Shown one piece after another: positions 45,039 through 57,688 of a stretch of DNA of 64,000 bases. Location of the stretch: assembly GCF_001884065.1 (NCBI RefSeq), contig NZ_MACH01000116.1:62001-126000 (forward strand), read 5' to 3'. The notes under the pieces are model-generated. The model was given only the letters and a program-made list of their open reading frames with translations. It did no database searches and had not been told where the DNA came from. The DNA comes from Bacillus proteolyticus (GTDB lineage: Bacteria; Bacillota; Bacilli; Bacillales; Bacillaceae_G). Position 1 is the first letter of the stretch. Each line of letters opens with the position of its first letter. A program made the translations under genes and the position numbers.

Positions 45039-48000
45039 TTAGAACAGTGATAATTGGTTTTGATCCGGTAAATCTCCTAGACAACCTTGACTATCTAAAT
45101 ACTCAATAATTGTTTTTGAAACCTTACTGCGCTGCTGTAAGTCTTCTTTTGATAGGAAGTCTCCATTTTTACGTGCTTCTACAATACTTAAAGCTGCGTT
45201 TGTACCAAGACCAGGCACTGCATTAAATGGAGGAATTAATGAGTCTCCATCAATAATAAATTCTGTTGCATGCGAGCGGTATAAATCAACCTTTTGGAAT
45301 GAGTATCCACGTTCACACATTTCAAGTGTCATTTCTAGTACAGTTAATAAACTCTTCTCTTTCGGCGCTGCATCCAATCCTTTTTGAGCGATTTCGTCAA
45401 TTTTTACGCGTATGGATGCTGAACCTTTCGCCATCGCTTCTACATCAAAATCATCTGCACGAACTGTAAAATATGCCGCATAGAATAAAAGTGCAAAATG
45501 CACTTTAAAGTATGCGATACGTACAGCCATAAGTACGTAAGCAGCCGCATGGGCTTTAGGGAACATGTATTTAATCTTCTTACATGAATCAATATACCAA
45601 CCCGGTACATTATTATTTTTCATGTCCTCTTCCCATTCTTCCGGTACACCTTTACCTTTACGAACTGACTCCATGATTTTGAAGGCTAATGATGGATCTA
45701 AACCTTGATAAATTAAATATACCATGATGTCATCACGACAACCGATAACTTCACTCAGTGTACAAGTACCATTATAAATTAACTCGTTTGCATTACCGAG
45801 CCATACGTCAGTACCATGTGATAGTCCAGAGATTTGGACTAACTCTGAGAATGTCGTTGGTTTTGTCTCTTCTAACATTTGTCTTACGAATTTCGTACCA
45901 AACTCTGGTATACCAAGTGTACCTGTTTTACAGTTGATTTGTTCTTCCGTTACCCCTAACGATTCTGGACCAGAGAAAATTTTCATCACTTCTGGATCAT
46001 CCGTTGGTATTGTTTTTGGATCAATACCACTTAAATCTTGTAACATACGAATAACGGTCGGGTCATCGTGTCCTAGTATATCAAGTTTTAATAAATTATC
46101 ATGAATTGAGTGGAAATCAAAGTGTGTTGTTCTCCACTCAGCCCCTATTGAATCCGCCGGAAACTGTATTGGTGAGAAATCAAAGATGTCCATGTAATCT
46201 GGCACAACGATAATACCACCTGGATGCTGTCCAGTTGTACGTTTTACACCCGTACATCCTGAAACTAAACGATCAATCTCTGCATTTCGAATCGTTAAAT
46301 TATGATCATTTGCATAACCTTTTACATATCCATAAGCAGTTTTTTCCGCAACCGTACCAATCGTTCCAGCACGATATACATAATCTTCACCAAACAATAC
46401 TTTCGTATAGTTATGGGCACGTGGTTGGTATTCCCCAGAAAAGTTCAGATCGATATCGGGCACCTTATCTCCTTTAAATCCAAGGAACGTTTCGAACGGA
46501 ATATCGTGGCCATCTTTTACATATGACACATTACAGGTTGGACAGTCTTTATCTGGCAAGTCAAAACCAGAACCAACCGAACCGTCATTAAAGAATTCTG
46601 ATTGCTTACACTTTGGACATACATAATGTGGTGGTAATGGGTTTACTTCTGTAATTTCCATCATCGTTGCAACAAATGATGACCCTACCGACCCACGCGA
46701 ACCTACTAGATAGCCGTCGACTAACGATTTTTTCACAAGCTTATGCGAAATTAAATAAATAACGGCGAATCCATGTCCAATAATACTTTTCAATTCTTTT
46801 TCCAAACGAGCTTCTACAATTTCCGGTAGCTCTTCACCATAAATGCTACGCGCCATTTTATAACTCATATCACGCGTTTCATCATCGGCACCTTCAATCT
46901 TCGGTGTGTATAAATCATCTTTTACTGGATGAACATCACCAATTAACGATGCAATCTTTTGTGTATTCGTTACTACAATTTCTTTCGCTGTGTCTTCACC
47001 TAAGAATGAAAAACACTCTAACATTTCATCTGTTGTACGGAAATGTACAGGCGGTAATGAATGACGATTTAATGGATTTGCTCCACCCTGCGAACTGACT
47101 AAAATTTTACGATACATTGCATCCTCTGGTTCTAAATAATGCACGTTCCCTGTAGCAACAACTGGTTTGTCTAACGTCTCACCTAGCTTTACTAAGTTAG
47201 AAATAATTGTTTTTAATTGTCCTTCATCTCTAACAAGTTCACGTTCTACTAAATGACGTAACACCTCTGGAGGCATAACCTCAATATAATCATAAAACTG
47301 TGCAATTTCTTCTACTTCTTCAGGTGCTTTTTGCATCATCGCTTCAAACACTTCACCTTTATCACAAGCCGTTCCAACTATAATACCTTCACGATATTTT
47401 TTTAATAGTGATCGTGGCACACGTGGTACACGGTAAAAGTAATTAAGATGAGAATATGAAACAAGTTTATATAAGTTCTTCAATCCAACGTCTGATGTAG
47501 CAAGTAATGTCATATGACTTGGGCGCCCTCGTTTATATGCATCCCCTTGTCCCATACTATCGTTTAATTGATCGTGATATTCAAATCCCTTTTCAATCAC
47601 ATCTTTTAACATTTTTACAAGTAAATATCCCGTTGCTTCTGTATCATAAATCGCACGGTGATGTTGTGTTAATTCAATATCGAGCTTTTTACACATCGTA
47701 TTTAATCGATGGTTTTTCATTTCTGGGAATAAGAACCGTGCAAGTTCTAACGTATCAACAACTGGGTTTTTCGTTTTTTCTAGCCCTGCTTTTTTAAAGC
47801 CTACGTTAATGAATCCCATATCAAAGCTTGCGTTATGAGCAACAAGAGTATGGTCACCCATCCATTCCTCAAACTTTTTAAATACTTCGTCCACTTCTGG
47901 CGCATCAGTTAACATATCATCTGTAATACCTGTTAATTCAATAATTGTCGCAGATAATGGTTGATGCGGATTTGCGAAAGATTCAAAGCGGTCAATAATT

Positions 48001-49340
48001 TCGCCACCTTTTACCTTTACAGCAGCTAACTCAATAACTGTATCATATACAGCCGATAAACCTGTCGTCTCAACGTCGAAAACAACATACGTTTCCTCTG
48101 CAAGTAGACGATGTGCTTCGTTATATGCTATCGGTACACCATCATTAACTAAATTAGCCTCTACACCATATATAACTTTAACCCCAGCCTTTTTACCCGC
48201 AGAATATGCCTCTGGGAAAGACTGAGCAACGGCGTGATCTGTAACTGCAATTGCCTCATGCCCCCATTTCCCTGCTTGAGCAACAAGCTTAGAAACAGGA
48301 GTAACAGCATCCATTTGGCTCATCGGTGTGTGAAGGTGCAGCTCTACACGTTTTTCGCCTTCTGGCGCTTTATCTTTACGTGAAGGACCTGTTATTTCAT
48401 TAATATCATTTGCAATCATTACTAAATCTCGAACAAACGTATCATTTTGGACAGAACCACGCGCTTTCACCCACATTCCTTTTTTCAAGGATTGCAGCAT
48501 CGGAATATCTTCTTTGTCACGTGAGAACATTTTTATCATAATAGAATCTGTATAATCCGTTATTTTTAAAGTTAATAACGTACGTCCACTACGAAGCTCT
48601 TTTGTTTCTACATGGAAGACATACCCTTGAACTGTTTTTCTTCTTTCTTCATCTTGAATTTCTCGCATCGGTGTAATCTCTTCATCTGGCTTAATAAGAT
48701 ACCCGAGTGTGATCGGCCCTTCATGCACAACGCTACTTTCTTCAGCTTGCTTCTTCGCCATTTCTTCCATAGCTTGTATTACACGCTCTCGGTCTTCTTG
48801 CTGAGTTTGCTCACGAAACTTTTGCATTTCTTCTGTATTTTGCTTTATATGTGTGTCTAGCTGAAAACGTGGGAATCCAAAAGCTTCATATTGATCACCT
48901 ACTGGTTTCGCAACATTTTTCTTTAAAGCAGTAGATTCAAGATCATTATTCACATTTATTAGCAGCTTCACGCCATTAACCTGCGGAAGTTGCTTCTTTA
49001 AGTACGCAAACATAGGTGAAAATGTAATTCGTTCCGTACAAAGCGGCCAATACGCCTTTACTTCTTCTTCTGTAAATTGTTTATTCTCTGTTTCTAATGC
49101 AAATGTTGTTCTTGCAATATGAGAAAATGATTGCTTAAGCTTCGTTTCTAGCAATTCATATAATTCTGTCGGCAAAATACGTGGCACTTGTAAATCAAAA
49201 TGCCAACTTTTATTCGCTTTATCAATAACTAGCCTTTCAATACCACCGCCATGTAAATATTGATTTATAAGGTCTTCTGGTATTTGCAACTGTTGGAGCA
49301 AAATTTGAAATCGCTCTTGTTGTTCATTTGTTAATGACAT
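45039..49340 (-). CDS. polC: DNA polymerase III PolC (alpha subunit with 3'-5' exonuclease)
   Basis: Replicative DNA polymerase of low-GC Gram-positives, 1433 residues. Domains in order: N-terminal domain and OB fold (about 1-330), PHP domain ([17 protein letters not shown], about 338 on), an inserted proofreading exonuclease ([17 protein letters not shown], about 422-590), PHP continuation, a zinc site (CPKCKQSEF with CPTC), and palm/finger polymerase motifs ([28 protein letters not shown]). ATG 49340 lies behind AAGGAGAG; a GTG two codons earlier overlaps it. No intein or frameshift is seen. Confidence 0.97.
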   Translation of the reverse strand: MSLTNEQQERFQILLQQLQIPEDLINQYLHGGGIERLVIDKANKSWHFDLQVPRILPTELYELLETKLKQSFSHIARTTFALETENKQFTEEEVKAYWPLCTERITFSPMFAYLKKQLPQVNGVKLLINVNNDLESTALKKNVAKPVGDQYEAFGFPRFQLDTHIKQNTEEMQKFREQTQQEDRERVIQAMEEMAKKQAEESSVVHEGPITLGYLIKPDEEITPMREIQDEERRKTVQGYVFHVETKELRSGRTLLTLKITDYTDSIMIKMFSRDKEDIPMLQSLKKGMWVKARGSVQNDTFVRDLVMIANDINEITGPSRKDKAPEGEKRVELHLHTPMSQMDAVTPVSKLVAQAGKWGHEAIAVTDHAVAQSFPEAYSAGKKAGVKVIYGVEANLVNDGVPIAYNEAHRLLAEETYVVFDVETTGLSAVYDTVIELAAVKVKGGEIIDRFESFANPHQPLSATIIELTGITDDMLTDAPEVDEVFKKFEEWMGDHTLVAHNASFDMGFINVGFKKAGLEKTKNPVVDTLELARFLFPEMKNHRLNTMCKKLDIELTQHHRAIYDTEATGYLLVKMLKDVIEKGFEYHDQLNDSMGQGDAYKRGRPSHMTLLATSDVGLKNLYKLVSYSHLNYFYRVPRVPRSLLKKYREGIIVGTACDKGEVFEAMMQKAPEEVEEIAQFYDYIEVMPPEVLRHLVERELVRDEGQLKTIISNLVKLGETLDKPVVATGNVHYLEPEDAMYRKILVSSQGGANPLNRHSLPPVHFRTTDEMLECFSFLGEDTAKEIVVTNTQKIASLIGDVHPVKDDLYTPKIEGADDETRDMSYKMARSIYGEELPEIVEARLEKELKSIIGHGFAVIYLISHKLVKKSLVDGYLVGSRGSVGSSFVATMMEITEVNPLPPHYVCPKCKQSEFFNDGSVGSGFDLPDKDCPTCNVSYVKDGHDIPFETFLGFKGDKVPDIDLNFSGEYQPRAHNYTKVLFGEDYVYRAGTIGTVAEKTAYGYVKGYANDHNLTIRNAEIDRLVSGCTGVKRTTGQHPGGIIVVPDYMDIFDFSPIQFPADSIGAEWRTTHFDFHSIHDNLLKLDILGHDDPTVIRMLQDLSGIDPKTIPTDDPEVMKIFSGPESLGVTEEQINCKTGTLGIPEFGTKFVRQMLEETKPTTFSELVQISGLSHGTDVWLGNANELIYNGTCTLSEVIGCRDDIMVYLIYQGLDPSLAFKIMESVRKGKGVPEEWEEDMKNNNVPGWYIDSCKKIKYMFPKAHAAAYVLMAVRIAYFKVHFALLFYAAYFTVRADDFDVEAMAKGSASIRVKIDEIAQKGLDAAPKEKSLLTVLEMTLEMCERGYSFQKVDLYRSHATEFIIDGDSLIPPFNAVPGLGTNAALSIVEARKNGDFLSKEDLQQRSKVSKTIIEYLDSQGCLGDLPDQNQLSLF

Positions 49341-49432
49341 AAGCACTCTCCTTCCATTTGCTATTATAAATTGAAACGTACTACAAAGAAAGATTTCTCC
49401 CTTCTTCTTTTACAAAATACGTTTACAAAGAA

Positions 49433-49464
49433 AGAGAAGGTACCTCGTAACGAGGTACCCCTTC
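49433..49464 (-). terminator. intrinsic terminator after proS
   Basis: 9-bp perfect stem GGTACCTCG/CGAGGTACC (49439-49447, 49451-49459) extended by GAAG/CTTC, followed on the minus strand by TTCTCTTTCTTT. Confidence 0.8.
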
Positions 49465-51165
49465 TTATTTTAAAATATTAGCAATATATGTTTGAAGTTC
49501 TTCTACTTTCACTTCTTCAGATTCGCCTGTAGCACGTACTTTCACTTCTACAATACCTTCATCTGCTTTTTTACCCACTGTGACACGAACTGGAAGACCG
49601 AATAAATCTGCATCTGCAAATTTCACACCTGCACGTTCTGCTCGATCATCTAGTAATACTTCGTATCCTTGTTCTTGTAATGAGCTGTAGATATTTTCAC
49701 CCATTTCACGTTGTACATCAGATTTCATATTTACTGGAATTACATGCACATGGAATGGTGCGACAGCTTTTGGCCAAACTAAACCGTTCTCGTCATTGAA
49801 CTGTTCTGCAATGGCTGCCACTGTACGAGATATACCAATGCCGTAACAACCCATAATAAGTGGTTTTGTTTTCCCATTTTCATCTAGGAACGTTGCTTGC
49901 ATTGCCTCACTATAACGAGTTCCTAATTTGAACACATGACCAACTTCAATTCCGCGTGCGAAAAGAATTGTTCCATTTCCATCTGGAGATTGGTCTCCTT
50001 CTTGGATGAAGCGTAAATCTGTATATTGACTTACTTTAAAGTCACGTTCTGGATTTACATTTACATAATGGAATCCTTCTTCATTCGCTCCTGAACATCC
50101 GTTTACAATTGATGCTACAGCATGGTCAGCAATAATTTCTACATCGCCTGTCACACCAATCGGTCCTAATGAACCAATTTCACAATTTAATAACTCTTTT
50201 ACTTCTTCATGGGAAGCAAGTTCAACAACTGAAGCGCCGTATACATTTTTCACTTTTACATCGTTTACTTCATGATCACCACGAACAAGTACAACTACTA
50301 ATTTCTCATCTACTTTAAATACCATAGACTTAATGCATTTTTCCGCTGCAATATTTAAGAATGCAGATACTTCTTCAATAGCCTTTTGATCTGGTGTTGC
50401 TACTTTTTCAAGTGCCTTTTCTTCTTCGTCACTCTTTGTATACGTTGCTACAACAGGAGCCATTTCGATGTTTGCTGCATAATCAGATGTATCAGAGTAT
50501 GCGATTGTATCTTCCCCAACATCAGATAATACCATAAATTCATGTGTATCTTTTCCGCCCATTGCTCCAGAATCAGCAATAACCGCACGGAAATTCAAAC
50601 CACAACGAGCAAAAATGTTAGAGTATGCTTTGTATAAGCGATCGTACACTTCATCTAAGCTCTCTTGTGTAGCATGGAAAGAGTATGCATCTTTCATTAG
50701 AAACTCTCTTCCACGTAATAAACCGAAACGAGGTCTTTGCTCATCACGGAATTTTGTTTGAATTTGGTATAATGTTAACGGCAATTTTTTATATGATTTC
50801 ACTTCATCACGCACAAGATCCGTAATTACTTCCTCATGTGTCGCTCCTAATGCAAACTCACGAGAGTTACGATCTTTCATACGCATTAATTCAGATCCAT
50901 AAGAATACCAACGACCTGACTCTTGCCATAATTCTGCAGCTTGCATAGCCGGCATTAATAATTCTACAGCTCCTGCGCGCTCCATTTCTTCTCGAACGAT
51001 ACGTTCTACTTTGTGTAATACTTTTAAACCAAATGGTAGAAAACTATAAATACCAGAAGCATTTTGACGCATAAAACCTGCGCGAAGTAATAGTTGATGA
51101 CTCTTAATTTCAGCATCAGCTGGAACTTCACGTAATGTAGGACTGAATACCATACTTTGTTTCAT
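49465..51165 (-). CDS. proS: prolyl-tRNA synthetase
   Basis: Class II synthetase, 566 residues, the bacterial type with an inserted editing domain. Motif 1 region ([22 protein letters not shown]), motif 2 ([19 protein letters not shown]), the INS editing insertion (about 225-405), motif 3 ([15 protein letters not shown]), and the C-terminal anticodon-binding domain are in order. The start is MKQSMVFSP at 51165 behind AGAGGTGC; longer upstream readings run into the terminator of rseP. No T-box leader is visible. Confidence 0.96.
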   Translation of the reverse strand: MKQSMVFSPTLREVPADAEIKSHQLLLRAGFMRQNASGIYSFLPFGLKVLHKVERIVREEMERAGAVELLMPAMQAAELWQESGRWYSYGSELMRMKDRNSREFALGATHEEVITDLVRDEVKSYKKLPLTLYQIQTKFRDEQRPRFGLLRGREFLMKDAYSFHATQESLDEVYDRLYKAYSNIFARCGLNFRAVIADSGAMGGKDTHEFMVLSDVGEDTIAYSDTSDYAANIEMAPVVATYTKSDEEEKALEKVATPDQKAIEEVSAFLNIAAEKCIKSMVFKVDEKLVVVLVRGDHEVNDVKVKNVYGASVVELASHEEVKELLNCEIGSLGPIGVTGDVEIIADHAVASIVNGCSGANEEGFHYVNVNPERDFKVSQYTDLRFIQEGDQSPDGNGTILFARGIEVGHVFKLGTRYSEAMQATFLDENGKTKPLIMGCYGIGISRTVAAIAEQFNDENGLVWPKAVAPFHVHVIPVNMKSDVQREMGENIYSSLQEQGYEVLLDDRAERAGVKFADADLFGLPVRVTVGKKADEGIVEVKVRATGESEEVKVEELQTYIANILK

Positions 51166-51201
51166 ATATTTGCACCTCTTCATTTTACTCTTATACGCAG
51201 T

Positions 51202-51230
51202 AAAACCCCTCACCTCGAATTAGGTGAGGG
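51202..51230 (-). terminator. terminator between rseP and proS
   Basis: 9-bp stem CCCTCACCT/AGGTGAGGG (51207-51215, 51222-51230) followed by GTTTTAC on the minus strand, only about 40 bases before proS. Confidence 0.7.
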
Positions 51231-51274
51231 ATTTCATTCTACGAGCTCTATTTCATTATAAGTTTCATTCTATT

Positions 51275-52531
51275 TTACAAGAAAAACTTACGAATGTCAT
51301 TCCATGTTACAACTAACATTAATAACATTAATAATGCAAAACCAATAAAGTGAACCATTCCTTCTTTTTGACGGTCAATTGGTTTCCCTCGTAACGCTTC
51401 AATTAAGAAGAAGAATAAACGTCCACCGTCTAAAGCTGGAACTGGTAATAAATTAAATAAACCAAGGTTAATACTTAATACTGCTGCTAAATTTAATACA
51501 CGCGTAAATCCATAATCTACAACTTGATCTGTAAGATTATAAATTCCTACTGGACCTGACAACTCATTAATAGAGAATTGACCAGTTACTAATTTCACAA
51601 GCGACTCAAAAATTATTTTTGTCCATTGGTATGTTTGTTCAAAACCTGATTTAATAGAACCCATTACTGTTTTCTCTACTGGAGTGTAAACACCAATTCT
51701 ACCCACTTCTTCTTTACCATCTTTATCGAGTGTTGGCGTTACTTTCACATTAAGCTGTTCATTATCACGCTTTACGTGTAACGTAATTTCTTTATTCGGG
51801 TTTGCACGTACAATGGTAACAACATCTTTCCATGTACTTGTGTTTTTCCCATCAATTGCTTGAATTGTATCATTTTCTTTTAATCCAGCTTGCTCTGCAG
51901 CACTATTCTCCATTACTTTTCCGACCATTGGCTTGTCAATAGGAACCCCTTGTACAAATCCAAGAATCACAAAAATAACAAATGCTAAAATGAAGTTCAT
52001 TGCAGGACCCGCAAAGATTGTTAAAGCGCGTTGCCCCAGTTTTTTTGAGCCAAATTGTCTATTATACGGAGCGATTTGAATTTCTTCTCCCGCAGTAATA
52101 ATACGAGCCTTTTCATTCACACGGAACGTTTGAAGATCTTCCTCGTACTCTTCATAGCCCGAAATTGTTAGATTATGCTCTAAATCAGCTTGTTCGACTT
52201 CAATGACACGAACATTTGGATACTTTTCATACCCATCAAAAACTAATTTCACAACTTCGTCTTTTTCATTTAGTACAAGGCCAACCTTTTTGCCGGGCTT
52301 TAACTCAACTGTGTCTGCATCCTCGCCAGCCATTCTTACATAGCCACCAAGGGGCAGTAATCGAATCGTATACACCGTTTCATTCTTTTCAAATGAGAAT
52401 ATTTTCGGACCAAAACCAATTGCAAACTCGCGGCATAAAATACCTGCTCTTTTTGCGAAATATAGATGTCCTAGCTCATGGAAAAATACGAGTGCACCGA
52501 AAATTAATATAAAGGCAATCGCTGTATTCAA
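51275..52531 (-). CDS. rseP: site-2 metalloprotease RseP/RasP
   Basis: Intramembrane zinc protease that cleaves anti-sigma factors and signal peptides. 418 residues: HELGH at 18-22 in the first membrane helix, a PDZ domain (about 180-270, SAAEQAGLKENDTIQAIDGK), and the second active-site motif PVPALDGGR near 360. I choose TTG 52531, eight bases after AAGGTGG, giving MNTAIAFILIF. ATG two codons upstream lies almost on the ribosome site. It is 17 bases downstream of dxr. Confidence 0.93.
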   Translation of the reverse strand: MNTAIAFILIFGALVFFHELGHLYFAKRAGILCREFAIGFGPKIFSFEKNETVYTIRLLPLGGYVRMAGEDADTVELKPGKKVGLVLNEKDEVVKLVFDGYEKYPNVRVIEVEQADLEHNLTISGYEEYEEDLQTFRVNEKARIITAGEEIQIAPYNRQFGSKKLGQRALTIFAGPAMNFILAFVIFVILGFVQGVPIDKPMVGKVMENSAAEQAGLKENDTIQAIDGKNTSTWKDVVTIVRANPNKEITLHVKRDNEQLNVKVTPTLDKDGKEEVGRIGVYTPVEKTVMGSIKSGFEQTYQWTKIIFESLVKLVTGQFSINELSGPVGIYNLTDQVVDYGFTRVLNLAAVLSINLGLFNLLPVPALDGGRLFFFLIEALRGKPIDRQKEGMVHFIGFALLMLLMLVVTWNDIRKFFL

Positions 52532-52548
52532 TTCCATAACCACCTTTG

Positions 52549-53691
52549 CTAAATTTGTTCCATCACAAACCGTCTTGTGGCTGCATCAATTTCCAGAATT
52601 TCCTCTAAGCTCGGTCGTGCAATAACATTGTGATGGTGCATTGCTTTTTCAATGAGGTCTTCCACTGTTAAGAAACCAATTCTCTTTTGTAAAAAAGCTT
52701 CAACAGCTATCTCATTGGCTGCATTCATTACAGCTGGCATACTTCCACCTGCTTTCCCAGCTTCATACGCAAAACGTAGGCAACGGAAACGTTCTTGATT
52801 CATTTTCTCAAAATGCAATGTTCCCATTTCCCATAAATTTAACTGTTTTGTGTCTGAAAGAGGTAATCTGTCAGGATATGTAAGTGCGTATTGAATTGGT
52901 ACTCGCATATCCGGTGAGCCAAGCTGCGCCATTACACTACGGTCTTCAAATTCAACCATAGAATGGATAATACTTTCTTTATGTAAAACAACATCAATTT
53001 GCTCGTAAGGGATACCAAAAAGCCAATGTGCTTCAATTACTTCTAGTCCCTTATTCATCATTGTAGCAGAATCAATTGTAATTTTCGAACCCATTGACCA
53101 GTTTGGATGTCGAAGCGCATCTTCTACGGTCACATGATGCAATTCATCCCTCGTTTTATCACGGAAACTTCCACCAGAAGCCGTTATAATGAGTCGAGAA
53201 ATTCTTTTTTCATTTTCACCATTCAAGCATTGAAAAATAGCTGAATGTTCACTATCTACTGGAAGTAACGAAACGTTATGTTTTCGTGCCGCTTCCATTA
53301 CAAGATGCCCTGCAGTTACTAACGTTTCTTTGTTTGCAATTCCAATTGTTTTTTTCGCCTCAATTGCACGCAGTGTTGGTAACAACCCTACACTACCTAC
53401 AACAGCATTTACTACAATCTCCGCATCTGGATGTAATGCTACTTCTAAAAGCCCTTCACTACCATATACAATTTTTGTATTACCAGAAACAGCTTGTAAT
53501 TTTAAAACATCTTCTTCTCTTTGCACAGAGACGATTTGCGGAGAAAATTCTTGAATTACCTTTACTGCGTAGTCAATGTTTTTCCCTACAGAAAAAGCAA
53601 CGAGACGGAATTGGTCTGGGTGCGAGCGTAATACATCTAAAGTTTGTGTACCGATTGATCCGCTTGCACCTAATAAACTTATGTTTTTCAT
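52549..53691 (-). CDS. dxr: 1-deoxy-D-xylulose 5-phosphate reductoisomerase
   Basis: Second step of the MEP isoprenoid pathway, supplying the isoprenyl chains used by UppS. 380 residues: NADPH loop GASGSIG (8-14), metal/substrate segment [15 protein letters not shown], and [13 protein letters not shown] near the C-terminus. ATG follows GGGGTTGGAG. It sits between cdsA and rseP in the conserved uppS-cdsA-dxr-rseP-proS order. Confidence 0.96.
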   Translation of the reverse strand: MKNISLLGASGSIGTQTLDVLRSHPDQFRLVAFSVGKNIDYAVKVIQEFSPQIVSVQREEDVLKLQAVSGNTKIVYGSEGLLEVALHPDAEIVVNAVVGSVGLLPTLRAIEAKKTIGIANKETLVTAGHLVMEAARKHNVSLLPVDSEHSAIFQCLNGENEKRISRLIITASGGSFRDKTRDELHHVTVEDALRHPNWSMGSKITIDSATMMNKGLEVIEAHWLFGIPYEQIDVVLHKESIIHSMVEFEDRSVMAQLGSPDMRVPIQYALTYPDRLPLSDTKQLNLWEMGTLHFEKMNQERFRCLRFAYEAGKAGGSMPAVMNAANEIAVEAFLQKRIGFLTVEDLIEKAMHHHNVIARPSLEEILEIDAATRRFVMEQI

Positions 53692-53714
53692 GACTCCAAC
53701 CCCTCGTTCATTTA

Positions 53715-54506
53715 TTAATTATATTGTAATAAAAAATAGAGAATTGGTAAAACAAATAACCAACTATCTGTTCGATCTAATATTCCACCATGTCCAGGTA
53801 AAATTGTACCTGAATCCTTTACACCATAATGGCGCTTAAATGCAGATTGCACTAAATCACCAATTTGTCCAAAAATAGAAATGATAATCGTCAGAACGAT
53901 TAAAATCCCTACATTCGCTTCAACCGGGAAGAACATATTGTACACAAGTGCAACAACAATTCCACAAACGATTCCGCCTAATGAACCTTCAATCGTTTTA
54001 TTTGGACTAATTTCCGGCCACAATTTTCTCTTTCCTACTGCTTTCCCTACGAAATATGCGCCTGAATCAGTAGCCCATATAACAAATAATGCGCAAAACA
54101 CATATTTAATTCCTAATATTCTCGTTTCATTTAAATATAAGAATCCCATTGCCACATATGTCGTTGCCATTAGTAAAAAGGAAGCATTATCAAAAGTAAA
54201 TGTATTCTTAGAAAGGACTGTATATGATAAAAGTAATAAAACAATCACAAATGTGATTTCTAATTTACCTAATCCAATCCACGTAAACAGTTCTGATGCA
54301 CTACTTGGGATTAAAATAATCCACAATAATATTGCAGCTAAAACTGTTGGTACTGAAATAATCGTAAGCTTATTCATACGAATTAATTCATATAAACCTA
54401 TAGAAGCAAGTGCATACACTAAAACCGTAAAAGGCACGCCACCGTAAATTACGATGGGAATGAATAGCGCGGCAGCAATCACTCCAGTAATAATTCTCTG
54501 TTTCAC
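53715..54506 (-). CDS. cdsA: phosphatidate cytidylyltransferase
   Basis: Integral membrane enzyme that makes CDP-diacylglycerol for phospholipid synthesis (used by PgsA). 263 residues with about seven membrane helices; the CDS signature around [18 protein letters not shown] and [12 protein letters not shown] is intact. GTG 54506 follows GAGAGGG by seven bases, giving MKQRIITGV. It lies 17 bases after uppS. Confidence 0.94.
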   Translation of the reverse strand: MKQRIITGVIAAALFIPIVIYGGVPFTVLVYALASIGLYELIRMNKLTIISVPTVLAAILLWIILIPSSASELFTWIGLGKLEITFVIVLLLLSYTVLSKNTFTFDNASFLLMATTYVAMGFLYLNETRILGIKYVFCALFVIWATDSGAYFVGKAVGKRKLWPEISPNKTIEGSLGGIVCGIVVALVYNMFFPVEANVGILIVLTIIISIFGQIGDLVQSAFKRHYGVKDSGTILPGHGGILDRTDSWLFVLPILYFLLQYN

Positions 54507-54523
54507 TACCAAACCCTCTCTTT

Positions 54524-55300
54524 CTACACGCCTCCGAACCTGCGCCCTCTATGCTGAAAATCTGTAATCGCATTTAGCAAATGTTCTTCGGTAAAATCTG
54601 GCCAATACACATCTGTAAACCAAAATTCCGAATAAGCAATTTGCCATAACATGAAATTACTAATACGTAGCTCTCCGCTTGTACGGATTAACAACTCTGG
54701 ATCAGGTAAAGAATTCGTCATTAAGTAAGAAGAAATCATTTCTTCACTTATTTCTTCAGCACGAATTTTCCCTTCCTCACTATCTTTCATCATATGTTGC
54801 ACAGCAGAAACGATTTCATCTCGACTTCCATAGTTTAACGCGAAATTAAGAATTAATCCCGTATTCTCTTTCGTATCTTCCATGGCTTTTTCCATCGCTC
54901 TGCGCGTATGCGTAGGAAGACGATCTTGTTGCCCTATTACTCGGACTTGTACGTTTTCTTCAATTAATTCTGGCAAAAATGTACCTAGAAATTCCTCTGG
55001 AAGCTTCATCAAATAATCAACTTCCTTTTTCGGTCTTTTCCAGTTCTCAGTCGAAAAAGCATAAAGAGTTAATACTTTCACACCAAGCTTACTTGCAAAT
55101 TTTGTTATTTTTTTCACAACTTGCATGCCTTCATGATGTCCAGCAATGCGAGGCATCGCTCTCCTCTTTGCCCATCTTCCATTACCATCCATAATGATGG
55201 CAATATGTTCTGGGATATATCCTTTTTTCACTTCTTCAATGAGATGATCAAACGATGTGACCTTTTTACCTTTAAAAAAAGGAAACTTTTTAAACATCAT
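54524..55300 (-). CDS. uppS: isoprenyl (undecaprenyl-diphosphate) transferase UppS
   Basis: cis-Prenyltransferase that makes undecaprenyl diphosphate, the lipid carrier for peptidoglycan. 258 residues: catalytic Asp38 in MDGNGRWA, TLYAFSTENWKRP, and the C-terminal LLIRTSGELRISNFMLWQ motif. Two adjacent ATG codons at 55300 follow GGAGGG. A frr terminator lies about 40 bases upstream. Confidence 0.96.
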   Translation of the reverse strand: MMFKKFPFFKGKKVTSFDHLIEEVKKGYIPEHIAIIMDGNGRWAKRRAMPRIAGHHEGMQVVKKITKFASKLGVKVLTLYAFSTENWKRPKKEVDYLMKLPEEFLGTFLPELIEENVQVRVIGQQDRLPTHTRRAMEKAMEDTKENTGLILNFALNYGSRDEIVSAVQHMMKDSEEGKIRAEEISEEMISSYLMTNSLPDPELLIRTSGELRISNFMLWQIAYSEFWFTDVYWPDFTEEHLLNAITDFQHRGRRFGGV

Positions 55301-55337
55301 TCATACCCTCCAACAAGCAGACGTATGCCTAAAAGTG

Positions 55338-55364
55338 TAAAAAGACCCCCTTAAGAAGAGGGTC
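55338..55364 (-). terminator. terminator between frr and uppS
   Basis: Stem GACCC-CTT with AAG-GGGTC (one unpaired base on each side), followed by TTTTTA on the minus strand. Confidence 0.75.
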
Positions 55365-55385
55365 ATATTTGCGAAGTTATCGCTA

Positions 55386-55943
55386 TTACACTTCCATGAT
55401 TTCTTTTTCTTTGTTTTTTGCGATTTCGTCAACTTTTGCAATATATTTGTCTGTTTCTTTTTGGATATCTTCAGTATATCCTCTTAAATCATCTTCTGTA
55501 ATATCTCCAGCTTTTTCAAGCTTCTTAAGATCGTCATTACCATCACGACGTACGTTACGAACAGCTACTTTTGCTTCTTCAGCATATTTTTTCACAACTT
55601 TAACAAGATCACGACGACGCTCTTCTGTTAATGCAGGGAATGCAATACGAATTACAGTTCCATCATTAGAAGGATTTAAGCCTAAATCTGCTTTTAAAAT
55701 TGCTTTTTCGATATCACCGATAGAAGTTTTATCATAAGGCTGAATTACAAGTAAACGTGCTTCTGGAACTGTGATGTTCGCTAATTGCACAACTGGTGTT
55801 GGTGCACCGTAGTAATCAACTTGTACCTTATCTAATACAGATGAGCTTGCACGACCAGCGCGAACTGTTGCTAATTCACGAGAATACGCTGCAACTGCTT
55901 TTTCCATTTTTTCATTTGAAGACTTCAATACTTGTTGTCCCAT
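55386..55943 (-). CDS. frr: ribosome recycling factor
   Basis: Splits terminated ribosomes with EF-G. 185 residues, all family motifs present ([39 protein letters not shown]). It starts two bases after the pyrH stop with GGGGGA in the end of pyrH, so the two are coupled. Confidence 0.97.
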   Translation of the reverse strand: MGQQVLKSSNEKMEKAVAAYSRELATVRAGRASSSVLDKVQVDYYGAPTPVVQLANITVPEARLLVIQPYDKTSIGDIEKAILKADLGLNPSNDGTVIRIAFPALTEERRRDLVKVVKKYAEEAKVAVRNVRRDGNDDLKKLEKAGDITEDDLRGYTEDIQKETDKYIAKVDEIAKNKEKEIMEV

Positions 55944-55945
55944 AT

Positions 55946-56668
55946 TTATTTCCCCCTTACAACTGTTCCAATATTTTCGCCTAAAACGGCACGTTTAATG
56001 TTACCTTTTTCCATAACCGAGAATACAATTAATGGAATATCGTTATCCATACATAAAGAAGAAGCTGTAGAATCCATTACACCTAAACCTTCTTTTAATA
56101 CATCTAAGTAAGTAAGTGTTTCGTATTTTGTAGCTGTTGGGTCAATAGATGGATCCGCACTATATACGCCATCCACATTATTTTTCGCCATTAAAATAAC
56201 GTCCGCTTCGATTTCCGCTGCACGTAATGCTGCCGTTGTGTCTGTAGAGAAGTACGGATTACCTGTACCTGCGGCAAAGATCACAACACGTTTTTTCTCT
56301 AAGTGACGAATCGCTTTACGACGAATGTAAGGCTCTGCAACCTGACGCATTTCGATTGAAGTTTGGACACGAGTTTGAATACCAATGTTCTCTAAGCTAT
56401 CTTGAAGAGCTAATGAGTTCATAACTGTTGCTAACATACCCATGTAATCTGCTCCAGCACGATCCATTCCCATTTCACTTCCGATTTTTCCACGCCAAAT
56501 GTTTCCGCCACCAACAACAACAGCAACTTCTACATCAAGTTCTGCAATTTCCTTCACTTGTTCTGCAACTGATTTAATAACAGCTGGGTTAATTCCAAAT
56601 CCTTGTTCGCCAGCTAACGCTTCTCCGCTTAGCTTTAATACGACACGATTATATTTCGGTTTACTCAT
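55946..56668 (-). CDS. pyrH: uridylate kinase
   Basis: Hexameric UMP kinase of the amino-acid kinase fold, 240 residues ([37 protein letters not shown]). ATG follows TTGGAGG. The tsf terminator ends about 30 bases upstream, leaving no room for an independent promoter of normal form. Confidence 0.97.
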   Translation of the reverse strand: MSKPKYNRVVLKLSGEALAGEQGFGINPAVIKSVAEQVKEIAELDVEVAVVVGGGNIWRGKIGSEMGMDRAGADYMGMLATVMNSLALQDSLENIGIQTRVQTSIEMRQVAEPYIRRKAIRHLEKKRVVIFAAGTGNPYFSTDTTAALRAAEIEADVILMAKNNVDGVYSADPSIDPTATKYETLTYLDVLKEGLGVMDSTASSLCMDNDIPLIVFSVMEKGNIKRAVLGENIGTVVRGK

Positions 56669-56697
56669 AATGAACCTCCAATTGCTTACATCTTTAT

Positions 56698-56726
56698 TTT
56701 AAAAAAGGGAACACAAAGTGTTCCCT
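56698..56726 (-). terminator. terminator between tsf and pyrH
   Basis: 9-bp stem AGGGAACAC/GTGTTCCCT (56706-56726, loop AAA) followed by TTTTTTAAAA on the minus strand. Confidence 0.85.
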
Positions 56727-56734
56727 AATCTGTA

Positions 56735-57622
56735 TTAGTTGCTACCTTTTACTTGGTTCATTACTTCTTCAGCAAAGTTGTCTTCGCGTTTTTCGATACC
56801 TTCACCAACAGCGTAGCGAACGAATCCTTTTAATGTTCCGCCTTTAGACTCAACGAACTGACGAACTTTCATATCAGGGTTTTTAACGAACGCTTGGTCA
56901 AGTAAGCAAATTTCTTCGAAGAATTTGCCAAGACGGCCTTCAACCATTTTTGCAACGATTTTTTCAGGCTTGCCTTCGTTTAAAGCTTGTTGTGTTAATA
57001 CTTGACGCTCATGCTCAACTTCTTCAGCTGTTACAGCATCGCGGTCGATGTATTTAGGGTTAACTGCTGCGATGTGCATTGCTACATCTTTAGCAGCTGC
57101 TTCGTCAGTAGAACCTTCAAGAACTGTTAATACACCAATACGTCCACCCATGTGTAGGTAAGCGCCAAATGCATCAGCATCAGTTTTTGATACGATTTCG
57201 AAACGACGAAGTGTAAGTTTTTCACCAATTTTAGCGATTGCTTCGTTGATGTGCTCTTCTACTGTTTTGCCGCCTTCGATTGTTTGAGCCATAGCTTCTT
57301 CAATGTTAGCTGGTTTGTTAGCTAATAAGTGAGCAGCTAATTCTTTAATTAATGCTTGGAAACCTTCGTTTTTCGCAACGAAATCAGTTTCAGAGTTTAA
57401 TTCTAAGATTAAACCTTCGTTACCGTTTGTTTCGATGAAAGTTAAACCTTCAGCAGCGATACGGTCTGCTTTTTTAGCAGCTTTCGCAATACCTTTTTCA
57501 CGTAAGAAGTCAATTGCTTTCTCCATGTCGCCATTAGTTTCAGTTAAAGCTTTTTTGCAGTCCATCATACCTGCGCCTGTTTTTTCACGAAGTTCTTTTA
57601 CCATTTGTGCAGTGATTGCCAT
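56735..57622 (-). CDS. tsf: elongation factor Ts
   Basis: Nucleotide-exchange factor for EF-Tu. 295 residues; the N-terminal UBA-like segment ([20 protein letters not shown]) and the [10 protein letters not shown] motif are present. The start is MAITAQM at 57622, nine bases after AGGAGG. It is separated from rpsB by a strong terminator and a 20-bp tandem repeat. Confidence 0.97.
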   Translation of the reverse strand: MAITAQMVKELREKTGAGMMDCKKALTETNGDMEKAIDFLREKGIAKAAKKADRIAAEGLTFIETNGNEGLILELNSETDFVAKNEGFQALIKELAAHLLANKPANIEEAMAQTIEGGKTVEEHINEAIAKIGEKLTLRRFEIVSKTDADAFGAYLHMGGRIGVLTVLEGSTDEAAAKDVAMHIAAVNPKYIDRDAVTAEEVEHERQVLTQQALNEGKPEKIVAKMVEGRLGKFFEEICLLDQAFVKNPDMKVRQFVESKGGTLKGFVRYAVGEGIEKREDNFAEEVMNQVKGSN

Positions 57623-57647
57623 GTTTTTCATCCTCCTAAAATATGTA

Positions 57648-57688
57648 TTTATACCTTTTAAAAAGGTGTTTATACCTTAAAAAAGGTG
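57648..57688. repeat. two tandem ~20-bp repeats in the rpsB-tsf gap
   Basis: Units at 57648-57668 and 57669-57688 share TTTATACCTT...AAAAAGGTG, 21 and 20 bases. The second unit supplies the 3' arm of the rpsB terminator, so the repeat may have arisen by duplication of terminator sequence. Confidence 0.7.

Noticed and set aside
53881-54447. 188-residue plus-strand frame opposite cdsA, and similar long plus-strand frames (for example 20329-20784, 53286-53693).
   Set aside because: They are antisense shadows of well-conserved minus-strand genes, with no ribosome sites or recognisable families.
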